Shown in pieces: positions 57,759 to 64,000 of a DNA stretch of 64,000 nt. The translations under genes and the position numbers were made by a program. The notes beneath the pieces were generated by a model. It ran no database searches and was not told the origin of the DNA. It saw only the letters and a list, made by a program, of their open reading frames with translations. Source of the stretch: Ornithinibacillus gellani (lineage in GTDB: Bacteria; Bacillota; Bacilli; Bacillales; Amphibacillaceae); NCBI RefSeq assembly GCF_003730295.1, contig NZ_QTSZ01000029.1, positions 62,001 through 126,000 on the forward strand, given 5' to 3'. Each line of letters starts with the position of its first letter. Position 1 is the stretch's first letter.

Positions 57759-57910
57759 GATACACTATTTGATTGCTGTTTCATGATAGTTGAACTTGAT
57801 AGCTCCATAATTAAAGTCTTAATTAATTCATCTGAGGTTTTTATTTTGTCATTTTCAGTTGCATCAATTACTTTCTTTAAGACGCGTTTGTATTTTTCTT
57901 GTTCACTCAT
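57740..57910 (-). CDS. Small uncharacterised protein of 56 residues
   Basis: Not recognised. An ATG at 57908-57910 is preceded 8 bases upstream by AAAGGCGG. The frame runs to a TAA at 57740-57742 and a T-run hairpin terminator follows at once. The protein starts MSEQEKYKRVLKKVIDATEN and is charged and helical, with no signal or membrane segment. The segment KTSDELIKTLIMELSSSTIMKQQ is amphipathic. Ribosome site, terminator and codon use support a real gene. It is not SinI-like. Confidence 0.68.
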   Translation of the reverse strand: MSEQEKYKRVLKKVIDATENDKIKTSDELIKTLIMELSSSTIMKQQSNSVSEPLVN

Positions 57911-58036
57911 TTAATTAACCGCCTTTACAAGCCTATTTTCCAGTTCCTACTAAAATCATAGGGTAAACGTATCATAACACATAATTTTACAAAATGTTAG
58001 GTTAATCTAGTTTTTCTCGCAAAACTATGAATTATT

Positions 58037-58537
58037 CTAGCTTTTACGACGTGTTTTCCAATGCGAGAAACATAGAAAAATGAAACCTGCTGTAATTGCT
58101 CCAGCGCTATCTATTACGACATCACCAATATATGGTGTTCTGTTTTCGGTAAAACCTTGATGATATTCATCCAAAAAGGCATATATTACGGAAAGGAGCA
58201 AAGCAATTAATACTATACTATGCTGCTTGAAGCTGGATGACTTTATCCATGCCACGATGAAAAAGCACATTAATATAAAAAAGACTCCAAAATGGGCACC
58301 TTTTCGAATAAAAAACTCCAGCAAGCCCGCAATCCCAAGTGCTTCCACGCTCACTTCCGACTGAGCATAGGTAAAATGAATCCAATTTAGATATGGTTCC
58401 AACATCGTTAAATCCAATGTATTTCCCAAGATTGGACGAATATCCTGCTTTTCATATGGCTGTGCGGAAAAAGCAAAAATGATCCCCATCCACCCTAATG
58501 GCAACAGCCAATATACAATATTTCGTTTCTTTTTCAT
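58037..58537 (-). CDS. VanZ-like family membrane protein
   Basis: Integral membrane protein of 166 residues with about four helices. The family residues are present: AFSAQP in the first part, IRKGAHFGVF in the middle, and DEYHQGFTENRTPYIGDVVIDSAGAITG-like in the last part. Glycopeptide resistance is not implied; most VanZ-like proteins have no known role. No van genes are near. It lies between the 56-residue gene and sinR. Confidence 0.87.
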   Translation of the reverse strand: MKKKRNIVYWLLPLGWMGIIFAFSAQPYEKQDIRPILGNTLDLTMLEPYLNWIHFTYAQSEVSVEALGIAGLLEFFIRKGAHFGVFFILMCFFIVAWIKSSSFKQHSIVLIALLLSVIYAFLDEYHQGFTENRTPYIGDVVIDSAGAITAGFIFLCFSHWKTRRKS

Positions 58538-58631
58538 TCATTCCATTCCTTTGTTGTTTCCTTTTTATTATTGCTTTTTCTTGTTGTCAAATTCGGTAAT
58601 TTAAAACCATATGGTATATTTTGTCCACAAG

Positions 58632-58665
58632 AAAAAAGACCGTATGGCTTCATCCATCGGTCTAA
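58632..58665 (-). terminator. sinR terminator
   Basis: AGACCG-TATGG-type stem: AGACCG...CGGTCT with inner ATGG/CCAT, followed by TTTTTTC on the minus strand, 5 bases after the sinR stop codon. Confidence 0.87.
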
Positions 58666-58669
58666 TACA

Positions 58670-59002
58670 CTAATGTTCTTGTTGATTACGCCATTTATTA
58701 AATTCCAGATATTCTTTAAATTGTTCCTTTGATACACCAGATTCCATTGCTTCTCTTACAATTTCCATCCATTCCCCATCAAGCTGTTCTTCCATTTGCT
58801 TCTTATGGTCATCCTGGATTAATTCATTTACAGAAACACCGAGAACTGTACTGATCTTCTCGATGAACTGGATCGATGGATTTACTTGTAAATTTCGTTC
58901 AATCGAACTCAAATAGGATTTTGCAACATTTGCCCGTTCGGCTAATTCTGAGATGGAAAGCTTCTTTTCTTTTCGTAACCGTTTGATTTTTTCACCGATC
59001 AA
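58670..59002 (-). CDS. sinR: Biofilm/motility master regulator SinR
   Basis: DNA-binding repressor of 110 residues. The N-terminal HTH_3 domain (IGEKIKRLRKEKKLSISELAERANVAKSYLSSIERNLQVNPSIQFIEKIS) is very close to B. subtilis SinR. The C-terminal dimerisation segment LDGEWMEIVREAMESGVSKEQFKEYLEFNKWR matches too. I start at the TTG at 59000-59002, with AGGTGA 6 bases upstream, which aligns with the SinR N-terminus; a GTG two codons before overlaps the ribosome site. No sinI lies upstream; instead repeat copy C is there. Confidence 0.93.
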   Translation of the reverse strand: MIGEKIKRLRKEKKLSISELAERANVAKSYLSSIERNLQVNPSIQFIEKISTVLGVSVNELIQDDHKKQMEEQLDGEWMEIVREAMESGVSKEQFKEYLEFNKWRNQQEH

Positions 59003-59114
59003 GTCCACTCACCTACTTTCAAAACGAATTATACCATAAGAAAGGTAAAGTGAACGATATAAAGTACAATATTTAATCAAATTTTAATCATTGTCATCCC
59101 TTTGACCAATAAAA

Positions 59115-59263
59115 TTAACTGGCTGTTAGACCCCCACATCAAGAGTTTTTGTAGATAACAAGTATTGTAAGTGGGGGGATCAACAGCCAGTAAAGGCCTG
59201 ATTCGTTCAACAAACAATCAGTGGGGGAAATGCGAAAACTCCCACGGATTGAAGTTTCGCTTT
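59115..59263 (-). repeat. Dispersed palindromic repeat, copy C (inverted)
   Basis: Near-full copy on the minus strand, from left end GCGAAACTTCAATCC to right end ACAGCCAGTTAA. Hairpin 1 stem has GTGGG/CCCAC at its core. Hairpin 2 keeps ACTGGCTGT/ACAGCCAGT and CCCCCAC/GTGGGGG. It lies about 110 bases upstream of sinR, in the place where sinI would be expected. Confidence 0.87.
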
Positions 59264-59660
59264 ATTTAACATTCATTATTTATACCAGCGATACAAAAAA
59301 CAAAGGCCCAAGGTTTCTGTTCTGCAATTGTTCTTTTTAACATTCATTCGTTCACTTTTAAGAACGAATTAAATATATTATAGGTTATATTCCCTAATCT
59401 GTAAACATAAAAATGGGACTTTTACTTTATAAAGAACAATGGAATACATTACGAATATTTCTATACCTCACAGCAAGCCAAGCATGCTTATTTCAGGCAT
59501 CATCTCCACGGATACAGTTTGAACCTTATGAAAAAAACATGGACTTCATGTCATATTTTCGATATAATTTAGCAGAGCTTCCTAAAGAACATGAATATTT
59601 TAAATAAGAGGCCTAACCATATAGATAAAATTGGTTTCTTTTTTGTAGAGGAGAATACAA
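59264..59660. other. Intergenic region between repeat copy C and tagU
   Basis: About 400 AT-rich bases. A TTCGTTC/GAACGAA inverted repeat lies near 59347-59368. A short hairpin AACCA/TGGTT with a T6 run lies just before tagU (about 59614-59637). A TATAAT near 59560 is a possible tagU -10, without a strong -35. An open frame at 59413-59607 lacks a ribosome site and is not called. Confidence 0.35.
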
Positions 59661-60602
59661 GTGAGTTCTAGAATAGAGCAAAGACGTAAAAAACGGAAAT
59701 GGCCGAAATGGCTTGCTGGAATTATCATCGTTTTGATTTTAGCTGTAGGTGGTTATGCCTATTATATGTGGGATAAGTTGAGTGATACATTGGAAACAAT
59801 GCATAATCCCTTGGCTCGTGATGATGATCCAGATCGTCAAAAAGAATTAAAAAAGATTTTTAAAGATAATAAATCAGTTAATGTATTGTTGCTTGGTGTC
59901 GATGAACGCCCTGGTGATAAGGGTCGGTCTGACACGATGATTCTAATGTCATTAAATCCAAAAACAGATTCTATGATTATGCTAAGCATCCCTCGTGATA
60001 CGTATGTCAATATACCAGGTCGCGGCATGGACAAAATAAATCATGCGTATGCATTTGGTGATGTCGCTCTATCCGTGCAAACAGTCGAAAATGCATTTAA
60101 TGTGCCTGTTCACTTCTATGCACGGGTCAATATGGAAGGATTTAAACAAGGTATCGACGCTATCGGCGGTGTTACAATCCAAAACGAGCAATCCTTCTCA
60201 CAAGGCGGCTCTACCTTTAGTCCAGGTCAAATCCATTTAAACGGTAATGAGGCACTGAATTATATCCGAATGCGTAAAGGTGACCCTCGAGGGGATCTTG
60301 GTCGTAACGAAAGACAACGAAACGTGATTCGGGCCGCTATGAACGAAGCAGCAAGTTTCTCCAGTATTACAAAAGTGGGAGACATTCTAGGCATACTTGG
60401 CAATAATGTTAAAACGGACTTAGACCAGAAACGTATCCAAAAACTATTTACAGGTTACCGTGACACAAGAAAGTCCATTAAGTCACTAGAGGTTAAAGGT
60501 AGCGGACAAACAATCAATGGTATTTGGTACTATGCCGTATCTCAGGATGAGTTTAACCGGATAACATCTACGATTAAAGATCATATGCAAGAAGGATTCT
60601 AA
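59661..60602 (+). CDS. tagU: LytR-CpsA-Psr family teichoic acid transferase TagU
   Basis: Membrane-anchored enzyme that attaches wall teichoic acid to peptidoglycan from a polyprenyl carrier. Length is 313 residues. A basic N-terminus is followed by one membrane helix (about 17-37). The LCP domain then starts at VLLLGVDERPGDKGRSDTMILMSLNP, with the key Asp and Arg residues (SDT, SIPRDTYVNIPG, RKGDPRGDLGRNERQ). The start is GTG, 7 bases after GAGGAG. It follows copy C and precedes pbpC. Confidence 0.94.
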   Translation: MSSRIEQRRKKRKWPKWLAGIIIVLILAVGGYAYYMWDKLSDTLETMHNPLARDDDPDRQKELKKIFKDNKSVNVLLLGVDERPGDKGRSDTMILMSLNPKTDSMIMLSIPRDTYVNIPGRGMDKINHAYAFGDVALSVQTVENAFNVPVHFYARVNMEGFKQGIDAIGGVTIQNEQSFSQGGSTFSPGQIHLNGNEALNYIRMRKGDPRGDLGRNERQRNVIRAAMNEAASFSSITKVGDILGILGNNVKTDLDQKRIQKLFTGYRDTRKSIKSLEVKGSGQTINGIWYYAVSQDEFNRITSTIKDHMQEGF

Positions 60603-60610
60603 CATACAAC

Positions 60611-60646
60611 AAGTCACCTCTGAATACGTGTAGAGGTGACTTTTTT
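60611..60646 (+). terminator. tagU terminator
   Basis: AAGTCACCTCT pairs with AGAGGTGACTT and is followed by TTTTC, 9 bases after the tagU stop codon. Confidence 0.92.
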
Positions 60647-60795
60647 CATGAAGCACACATGTGAAATACAAAAAGATGAAAACTGGATGCATAACCATTC
60701 CGATGAAAAGTTATGCTTATTAGTTTATTCTAACCGTTAAACTTGTTAGCACATGATATAATAATAAAAAGATAAAAGGCATTGAGGGGGTTCTT

Positions 60796-62820
60796 ATGAA
60801 AAAGCGTTTCATTTTTATTGCGTTATTTGCATTATTACTTGCAGCTGGCTGTTCTAAAAAGGACGAAACAACTCCTAACGAGGTATTTAAAAACTATACT
60901 GCCCATTGGAATAAGCTGGAGTTTGAGGAAATGTACGACATGCTTGCAACAGCATCTACATCCACGTATCCACCAGAACAATTTATTGATCGCTATGAAA
61001 AGATCTATCAAGACTTGGAAATTGATGATTTAAAAGTTACATTTGAACCATTAAAGGATGAAGAAGTGAAGAAAGCTTTCGAAAATGGAAAAGCAACGAT
61101 TCCATTCCAAGCGAAGATGACTAGTACTGCTGGTGAGATTACATTTGATTATAAAGCAAAACTTGTCCAGCAAGGTGATGAAGAAGAAAAAAATTGGTTT
61201 ATTGATTGGAACCCAGGCTATATTTTTCCGGAAATAAAAGATGGTGGAGAAATTAGCATTAAATCCATCTCTCCGACAAGAGGAGAGATATTAGATCGTT
61301 TTCAAATGCCACTGGCTATCAATGACTTGGTATGGGAAATTGGCATCGTTCCCGAGAAGCTAGGTGATCAGCCTGAACAGCAAAAAAAACGGATTGCCCA
61401 ATTACTGAACATATCTGTGGATAAAATTGATAAAGAGCTCAGTGCAGGTTGGGTAGAGCCTCACTTATTTGTACCACTAAAGAAAGTAGCAAAAACAAAC
61501 GAAGAATTGCTAAACCAGCTATGGGAAACACCAGGAATCATGGGAAGAGAAGTCAATGGACGGGTTTATCCACTTGGAAAAGCAGCAGCACATCTGATTG
61601 GATATGTTGCTCCTGTCACAGCAGAAGATTTGGAAAAGGTAGATCGCGATCAGTACGCAGCCAATGACGTCATTGGAAAACGTGGCATAGAGCAACTATA
61701 TGAAGAACAGTTAAAAGGAGAACGCGGCGTTCAAATTATTATCAAATATCAAGAGGAAGAAAAAGATGATGTCATCCTTGCAGAAAAACCAGTCAAAGAT
61801 GGCGAAAACATCATGCTAACGATTGACTCTGCTATCCAAGAAATCACGTTTGACGCATATGAAAAGGATTCTGGAACAGCAGCCGCAATTGATCCAACAA
61901 CTGGTGAAACGCTCGCTTTAGTCAGTAGTCCTGCCTTTGATCCAAACGCGTTTCAGTTTGGCATTAGCCAAGCGACATTAGAGGCGTATGAAAAGGATGA
62001 ACGACAGCCGCTTATTAATCGTTTTGCAGCAACCTATGCTCCTGGTTCGGTCATTAAGCCCATTACTGCAGCAATTGGTTTAGAGAACGGAACCATTAAA
62101 CCCGGTGAAGGCGTCACTATCAATGGATTAACATGGAGCAACGGAAAAGGTTGGGGTGACTACAAGGTAAGGCGTGTTTCCGAATCATCTGGCCCAGTGG
62201 ATGTAAAGGATGCGCTGATCCGATCAGATAATATTTATTTTGCGATGAAAGCGGTAGAAATGGGTAGTAAAAAATACATTTCGGGGTTGGAGTCGTTTGG
62301 TCTTGGAGATAAGTTTCCATTTTCCTATCCCATTACAGGCTCAACAATCTCCGCTAATGGAGAACTAAATGGAGAAGTGATGCTGGCTAATACCAGTTAC
62401 GGGCAGGGGCAAATTCAATTTAGCTCCTTGCATATGGCCATCGCCTACACCCCCTTTCTAAATGAAGGAAATCTATTAAAGCCGACATTACTAGCGTCTG
62501 AAGAAAAAGGTCAAGTGTGGCAGAAATCCATTGTATCCAAGGAGCATGCTGATCTTATCGAAACCACACTACGTGAAGTAGTAACAAAGGGAACAGGCAA
62601 AAAAGCACAGGATGCAGATTTCCCCATCTCAGGAAAAACCGGAACTGCTGAATTGAAGCTATCTGCCGATACATCTGGTAAAGAAAATGGCTGGTTTGTT
62701 GGCTATCCAACAAAGGATCGCGATATTCTCATTGCGATGATGGTTGAAGGAACGGAAGATCGTGGCGGTAGTTCTTATACGGTTAAAAAAGTTACCGATA
62801 TCCTAAAAGCTCTGAAATAG
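60796..62820 (+). CDS. pbpC: Class B penicillin-binding protein 3 (PbpC), MecA-like
   Basis: Lipid-anchored transpeptidase of 674 residues. The lipobox LAAGC ends at Cys19. A MecA_N-type NTF2-like domain (about 25-145) is followed by the PBP dimer domain (about 155-320) and the transpeptidase domain. Catalytic motifs are SVIK (Ser418, Lys421), SDN (477-479) and KTG (614-616). This domain order is shared with B. subtilis PBP3 and staphylococcal PBP2a. Resistance cannot be judged from sequence alone. GAGGGGG precedes the ATG. Confidence 0.94.
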   Translation: MKKRFIFIALFALLLAAGCSKKDETTPNEVFKNYTAHWNKLEFEEMYDMLATASTSTYPPEQFIDRYEKIYQDLEIDDLKVTFEPLKDEEVKKAFENGKATIPFQAKMTSTAGEITFDYKAKLVQQGDEEEKNWFIDWNPGYIFPEIKDGGEISIKSISPTRGEILDRFQMPLAINDLVWEIGIVPEKLGDQPEQQKKRIAQLLNISVDKIDKELSAGWVEPHLFVPLKKVAKTNEELLNQLWETPGIMGREVNGRVYPLGKAAAHLIGYVAPVTAEDLEKVDRDQYAANDVIGKRGIEQLYEEQLKGERGVQIIIKYQEEEKDDVILAEKPVKDGENIMLTIDSAIQEITFDAYEKDSGTAAAIDPTTGETLALVSSPAFDPNAFQFGISQATLEAYEKDERQPLINRFAATYAPGSVIKPITAAIGLENGTIKPGEGVTINGLTWSNGKGWGDYKVRRVSESSGPVDVKDALIRSDNIYFAMKAVEMGSKKYISGLESFGLGDKFPFSYPITGSTISANGELNGEVMLANTSYGQGQIQFSSLHMAIAYTPFLNEGNLLKPTLLASEEKGQVWQKSIVSKEHADLIETTLREVVTKGTGKKAQDADFPISGKTGTAELKLSADTSGKENGWFVGYPTKDRDILIAMMVEGTEDRGGSSYTVKKVTDILKALK

Positions 62821-62859
62821 AAAATAACGATGCTGGGACATAGCGCGTCTCTCATCACG

Positions 62860-62906
62860 AAAAAACGGTCATGTTTATCACGCATTAATAAACATGACCG
62901 TTTTTA
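62860..62906 (+). terminator. pbpC terminator
   Basis: AAAAACGGTCATGTTTAT pairs with AATAAACATGACCGTTTTT, with A and T runs outside, 40 bases after the pbpC stop codon. Confidence 0.93.
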
Positions 62907-62983
62907 CTGTGAATTTATTGGAATGATGGGAACTGGCATTATATCTTCTCAAATTTTCCGCCAATAAAGTTATCATGAACGAA

Positions 62984-63075
62984 AATGGCTCCTTAATCGT
63001 AATATCGTAGGTTGACTTGGCAATACAGATTACAAAAAGAATACAAATCAGAGCTACAATACGAAAGGAGCCATT
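62984..63075 (+). promoter_or_regulatory. Inverted repeat hiding the ribosome site of the IS110 remnant
   Basis: AATGGCTCCTT (62984-62994) pairs perfectly with AAGGAGCCATT (63065-63075), which contains the ribosome site of the transposase at 63079. Read-through transcripts would sequester the ribosome site, a known protection strategy of insertion sequences such as IS10. Confidence 0.55.
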
Positions 63076-63078
63076 AAT

Positions 63079-63243
63079 ATGAAGGATAACACAAAATACG
63101 TAGTTTTATACGTGTCTAAGGAAAAAGTTGCAGTTGCTGATGAGCGTAGAGAATAACCAGGATATTACGGAATGATTCCAAATTTATCGGCAGCGATAAA
63201 AACGGTAATGAAGAAATTAGGAGATCCGGATATATTCTTGAAT
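63079..63243 (+). pseudogene. IS110-family transposase remnant (N-terminal part)
   Basis: The frame from the ATG at 63079, with AAAGGAG 8 bases upstream, reads MKDNTKYVVLYVSKEKVAVADERRE, a stop (63154-63156), then PGYYGMIPNLSAAIKTVMKKLGDPDI. This is the DEDD-type N-terminus of IS110 transposases, normally KYVGLDVSKEKIAVAIADEGREEPRYYG. The first catalytic Asp is Tyr here, and a stop and a short deletion add to the decay. It ends at the half repeat copy F. The central and C-terminal parts are gone. Confidence 0.83.
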
Positions 63244-63244
63244 T

Positions 63245-63276
63245 GGGCGTCTTACAGCCAGTTAATCTGTGATAAA
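63245..63276 (+). repeat. Dispersed palindromic repeat, right end copy F
   Basis: Only the right end remains: GTCTTACAGCCAGTTAATCTG followed by TGATAAA, identical to copies A and B in that stretch. It is joined on its left to the IS110 remnant. Confidence 0.8.
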
Positions 63277-63342
63277 GCAAATCCTTGTTTATTTTCATAA
63301 GGACTACTACCTCCATAAGTTATGGAGTAGCTAAAATGAAAA

Positions 63343-63378
63343 GAAGTTCCAGTAAATTTGATTTACTAAAACTCCTCT
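63343..63378 (-). terminator. Terminator of the IDEAL-domain gene
   Basis: GAGTTTTAGTAAAT pairs with ATTTACTGGAACTTC and is followed by TTTTCATTTT on the minus strand, about 35 bases after the stop codon. A second palindrome, CTACTCCATAA...TATGGAGGTAG, follows at about 63303-63330. Confidence 0.7.
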
Positions 63379-63411
63379 TATCGTGTTTCACTGGCTTCTT
63401 TCCCAGCCCTA

Positions 63412-63843
63412 TTATGTTTTAAATTGCTTGGATAATTCCATAAAGGCCTCTTTATCCCGATTATCCAATGCTTGATCAATTAAGCTTTTTAAATTTCGCT
63501 GCTCCAATTCTGCTATAACCGAATCAACAGACTCCGATTCCTTCGTTGTTTGGAAATAGGGTGCTGCAATCGCATGGAGCTGGAATAAAAAATCAGGTAA
63601 AGAAATTAACTCTGTCATTGTCATATAAATAATTTCTTTCCCCTTTTGAAAGGCGAAGGTCGCTTTCCGATTTTCAATCTGTTTTGTGGTCCGATTAATT
63701 CGTATCTCATTTGACTTTACAGGGATGAATTGATATACCTGCTTATTCACAAATACAGAAAAATATTGGTAAGCTAGCACAACCTGAATTTGATTTTGAT
63801 TAGCGATAATATAATACGGCTTCAGTGTTTTCACGGTAATCAT
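63412..63843 (-). CDS. IDEAL-domain protein of unknown function
   Basis: Protein of 143 residues. The C-terminal segment LKSLIDQALDNRDKEAFMELSKQFK (about 115-140) fits the short IDEAL domain known from ComK, YpiB and other bacillar proteins. The first 90 residues are beta-rich and not recognised. I use the ATG at 63841-63843 (MITVKTLK), 6 bases after GGGGGTG; a GTG three codons upstream overlaps that site. No membrane segment. The specific function is unknown. Confidence 0.75.
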   Translation of the reverse strand: MITVKTLKPYYIIANQNQIQVVLAYQYFSVFVNKQVYQFIPVKSNEIRINRTTKQIENRKATFAFQKGKEIIYMTMTELISLPDFLFQLHAIAAPYFQTTKESESVDSVIAELEQRNLKSLIDQALDNRDKEAFMELSKQFKT

Positions 63844-64000
63844 TATTTCCACCCCCAGTTTTTATACTCTTAATTTTCAGTTAATTAATTTTACACTAGA
63901 ATGTAGAAAAAAACAAGGAAAACTTATTAATTATTTACATCTATCTTTGGAATCATGGTGTAAACCGTTGAACAATATGAGTACAAATTTCCACAACTGT

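Noticed and set aside
57740-57910. SinI antagonist for SinR
   Set aside because: It lacks the SinI-type dimerisation segment (LDxEWxxLxxEA...) and is downstream of, not upstream of, sinR.
58037-58537. Glycopeptide-resistance gene (VanZ)
   Set aside because: VanZ-like proteins are widespread and of mixed function. No other van gene is present, so resistance cannot be claimed.
59413-59607. Open frame of 64 residues upstream of tagU
   Set aside because: No ribosome site, no recognisable motif, AT-rich intergenic base composition, and it lies between repeat copy C and the tagU promoter area.
60796-62820. mecA-type resistance determinant
   Set aside because: The domain order is shared with the housekeeping PBP3 of bacilli and the gene sits in a normal chromosomal context beside tagU.

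Overview
The window reads as the chromosome of a low-GC, motile, endospore-former-type Firmicute of the Bacillaceae, probably near Oceanobacillus/Virgibacillus. This rests on gene order and protein similarity recalled from Bacillus subtilis, not on a database search. The backbone follows the B. subtilis yvc-yvo-yvl-yvj-yvy region: clpP/tRNA-Arg, crh-whiA-yvcK-rapZ-yvcI, trxB, hprK-lgt-ppaX-yvoF, uvrBA, ftsEX-ctpB-minJ, prfB-secA-hpf, the late flagellar genes, comF, degSU, yvyE, tagU. Most genes lie on the minus strand.

Layout. 1-3.0 kb: 3' part of aroK, ddh, tRNA-Arg(CCG), CtsR-controlled clpP. 3.1-7 kb: crh and the whiA-yvcK-rapZ-yvcI run. 7.3-16.4 kb: trxB, a TPR protein, glpD with an attenuator leader, the hprK-lgt-ppaX-yvoF operon, yvlCD, and bshB2-yojF. 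16.6-21.5 kb: uvrA and uvrB with a LexA box. 21.7-26.7 kb: an accessory respiratory island with a copper nitrite reductase (NirK) and a four-gene heme-copper operon. Its catalytic subunit lacks the tyrosine needed for O2 reduction, so I read it as a CuA-type nitric oxide reductase. Both promoters carry an Fnr-type box centred at exactly -41.5 from the predicted start. 27.3-34.4 kb: minJ, ctpB, an EnvC-like M23 hydrolase, ftsX, ftsE, cccB. 34.6-39.6 kb: prfB with its programmed frameshift, secA, hpf with a SigB promoter. 40-47.2 kb: fliT-fliS-fliD-flaG-csrA-fliW-yviE-flgL-flgK-flgN-flgM, with no hag. 47.4-54.3 kb: yvyF, comFC, comFA, degV, degU, degS, yvyE. 54.3-57.6 kb: an IS3 remnant and a GlcNAc catabolic operon. 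57.7-64 kb: a small unlisted gene, a VanZ-like gene, sinR, tagU, pbpC, an IS110 remnant and an IDEAL-domain gene.

The least explained structure is a dispersed, palindromic, about 150-bp non-coding repeat. There are three near-full copies (2.1, 23.2 and 59.1 kb), one internally deleted copy (51.3 kb) and two half copies (54.3 and 63.2 kb). The half copies are fused to remnants of an IS3-family and an IS110-family transposase, which are the families whose members IS1397 and IS621 target palindromic repeats in enterobacteria. The other notable module is the NirK plus tyrosine-less oxidase pair and its matched promoters.
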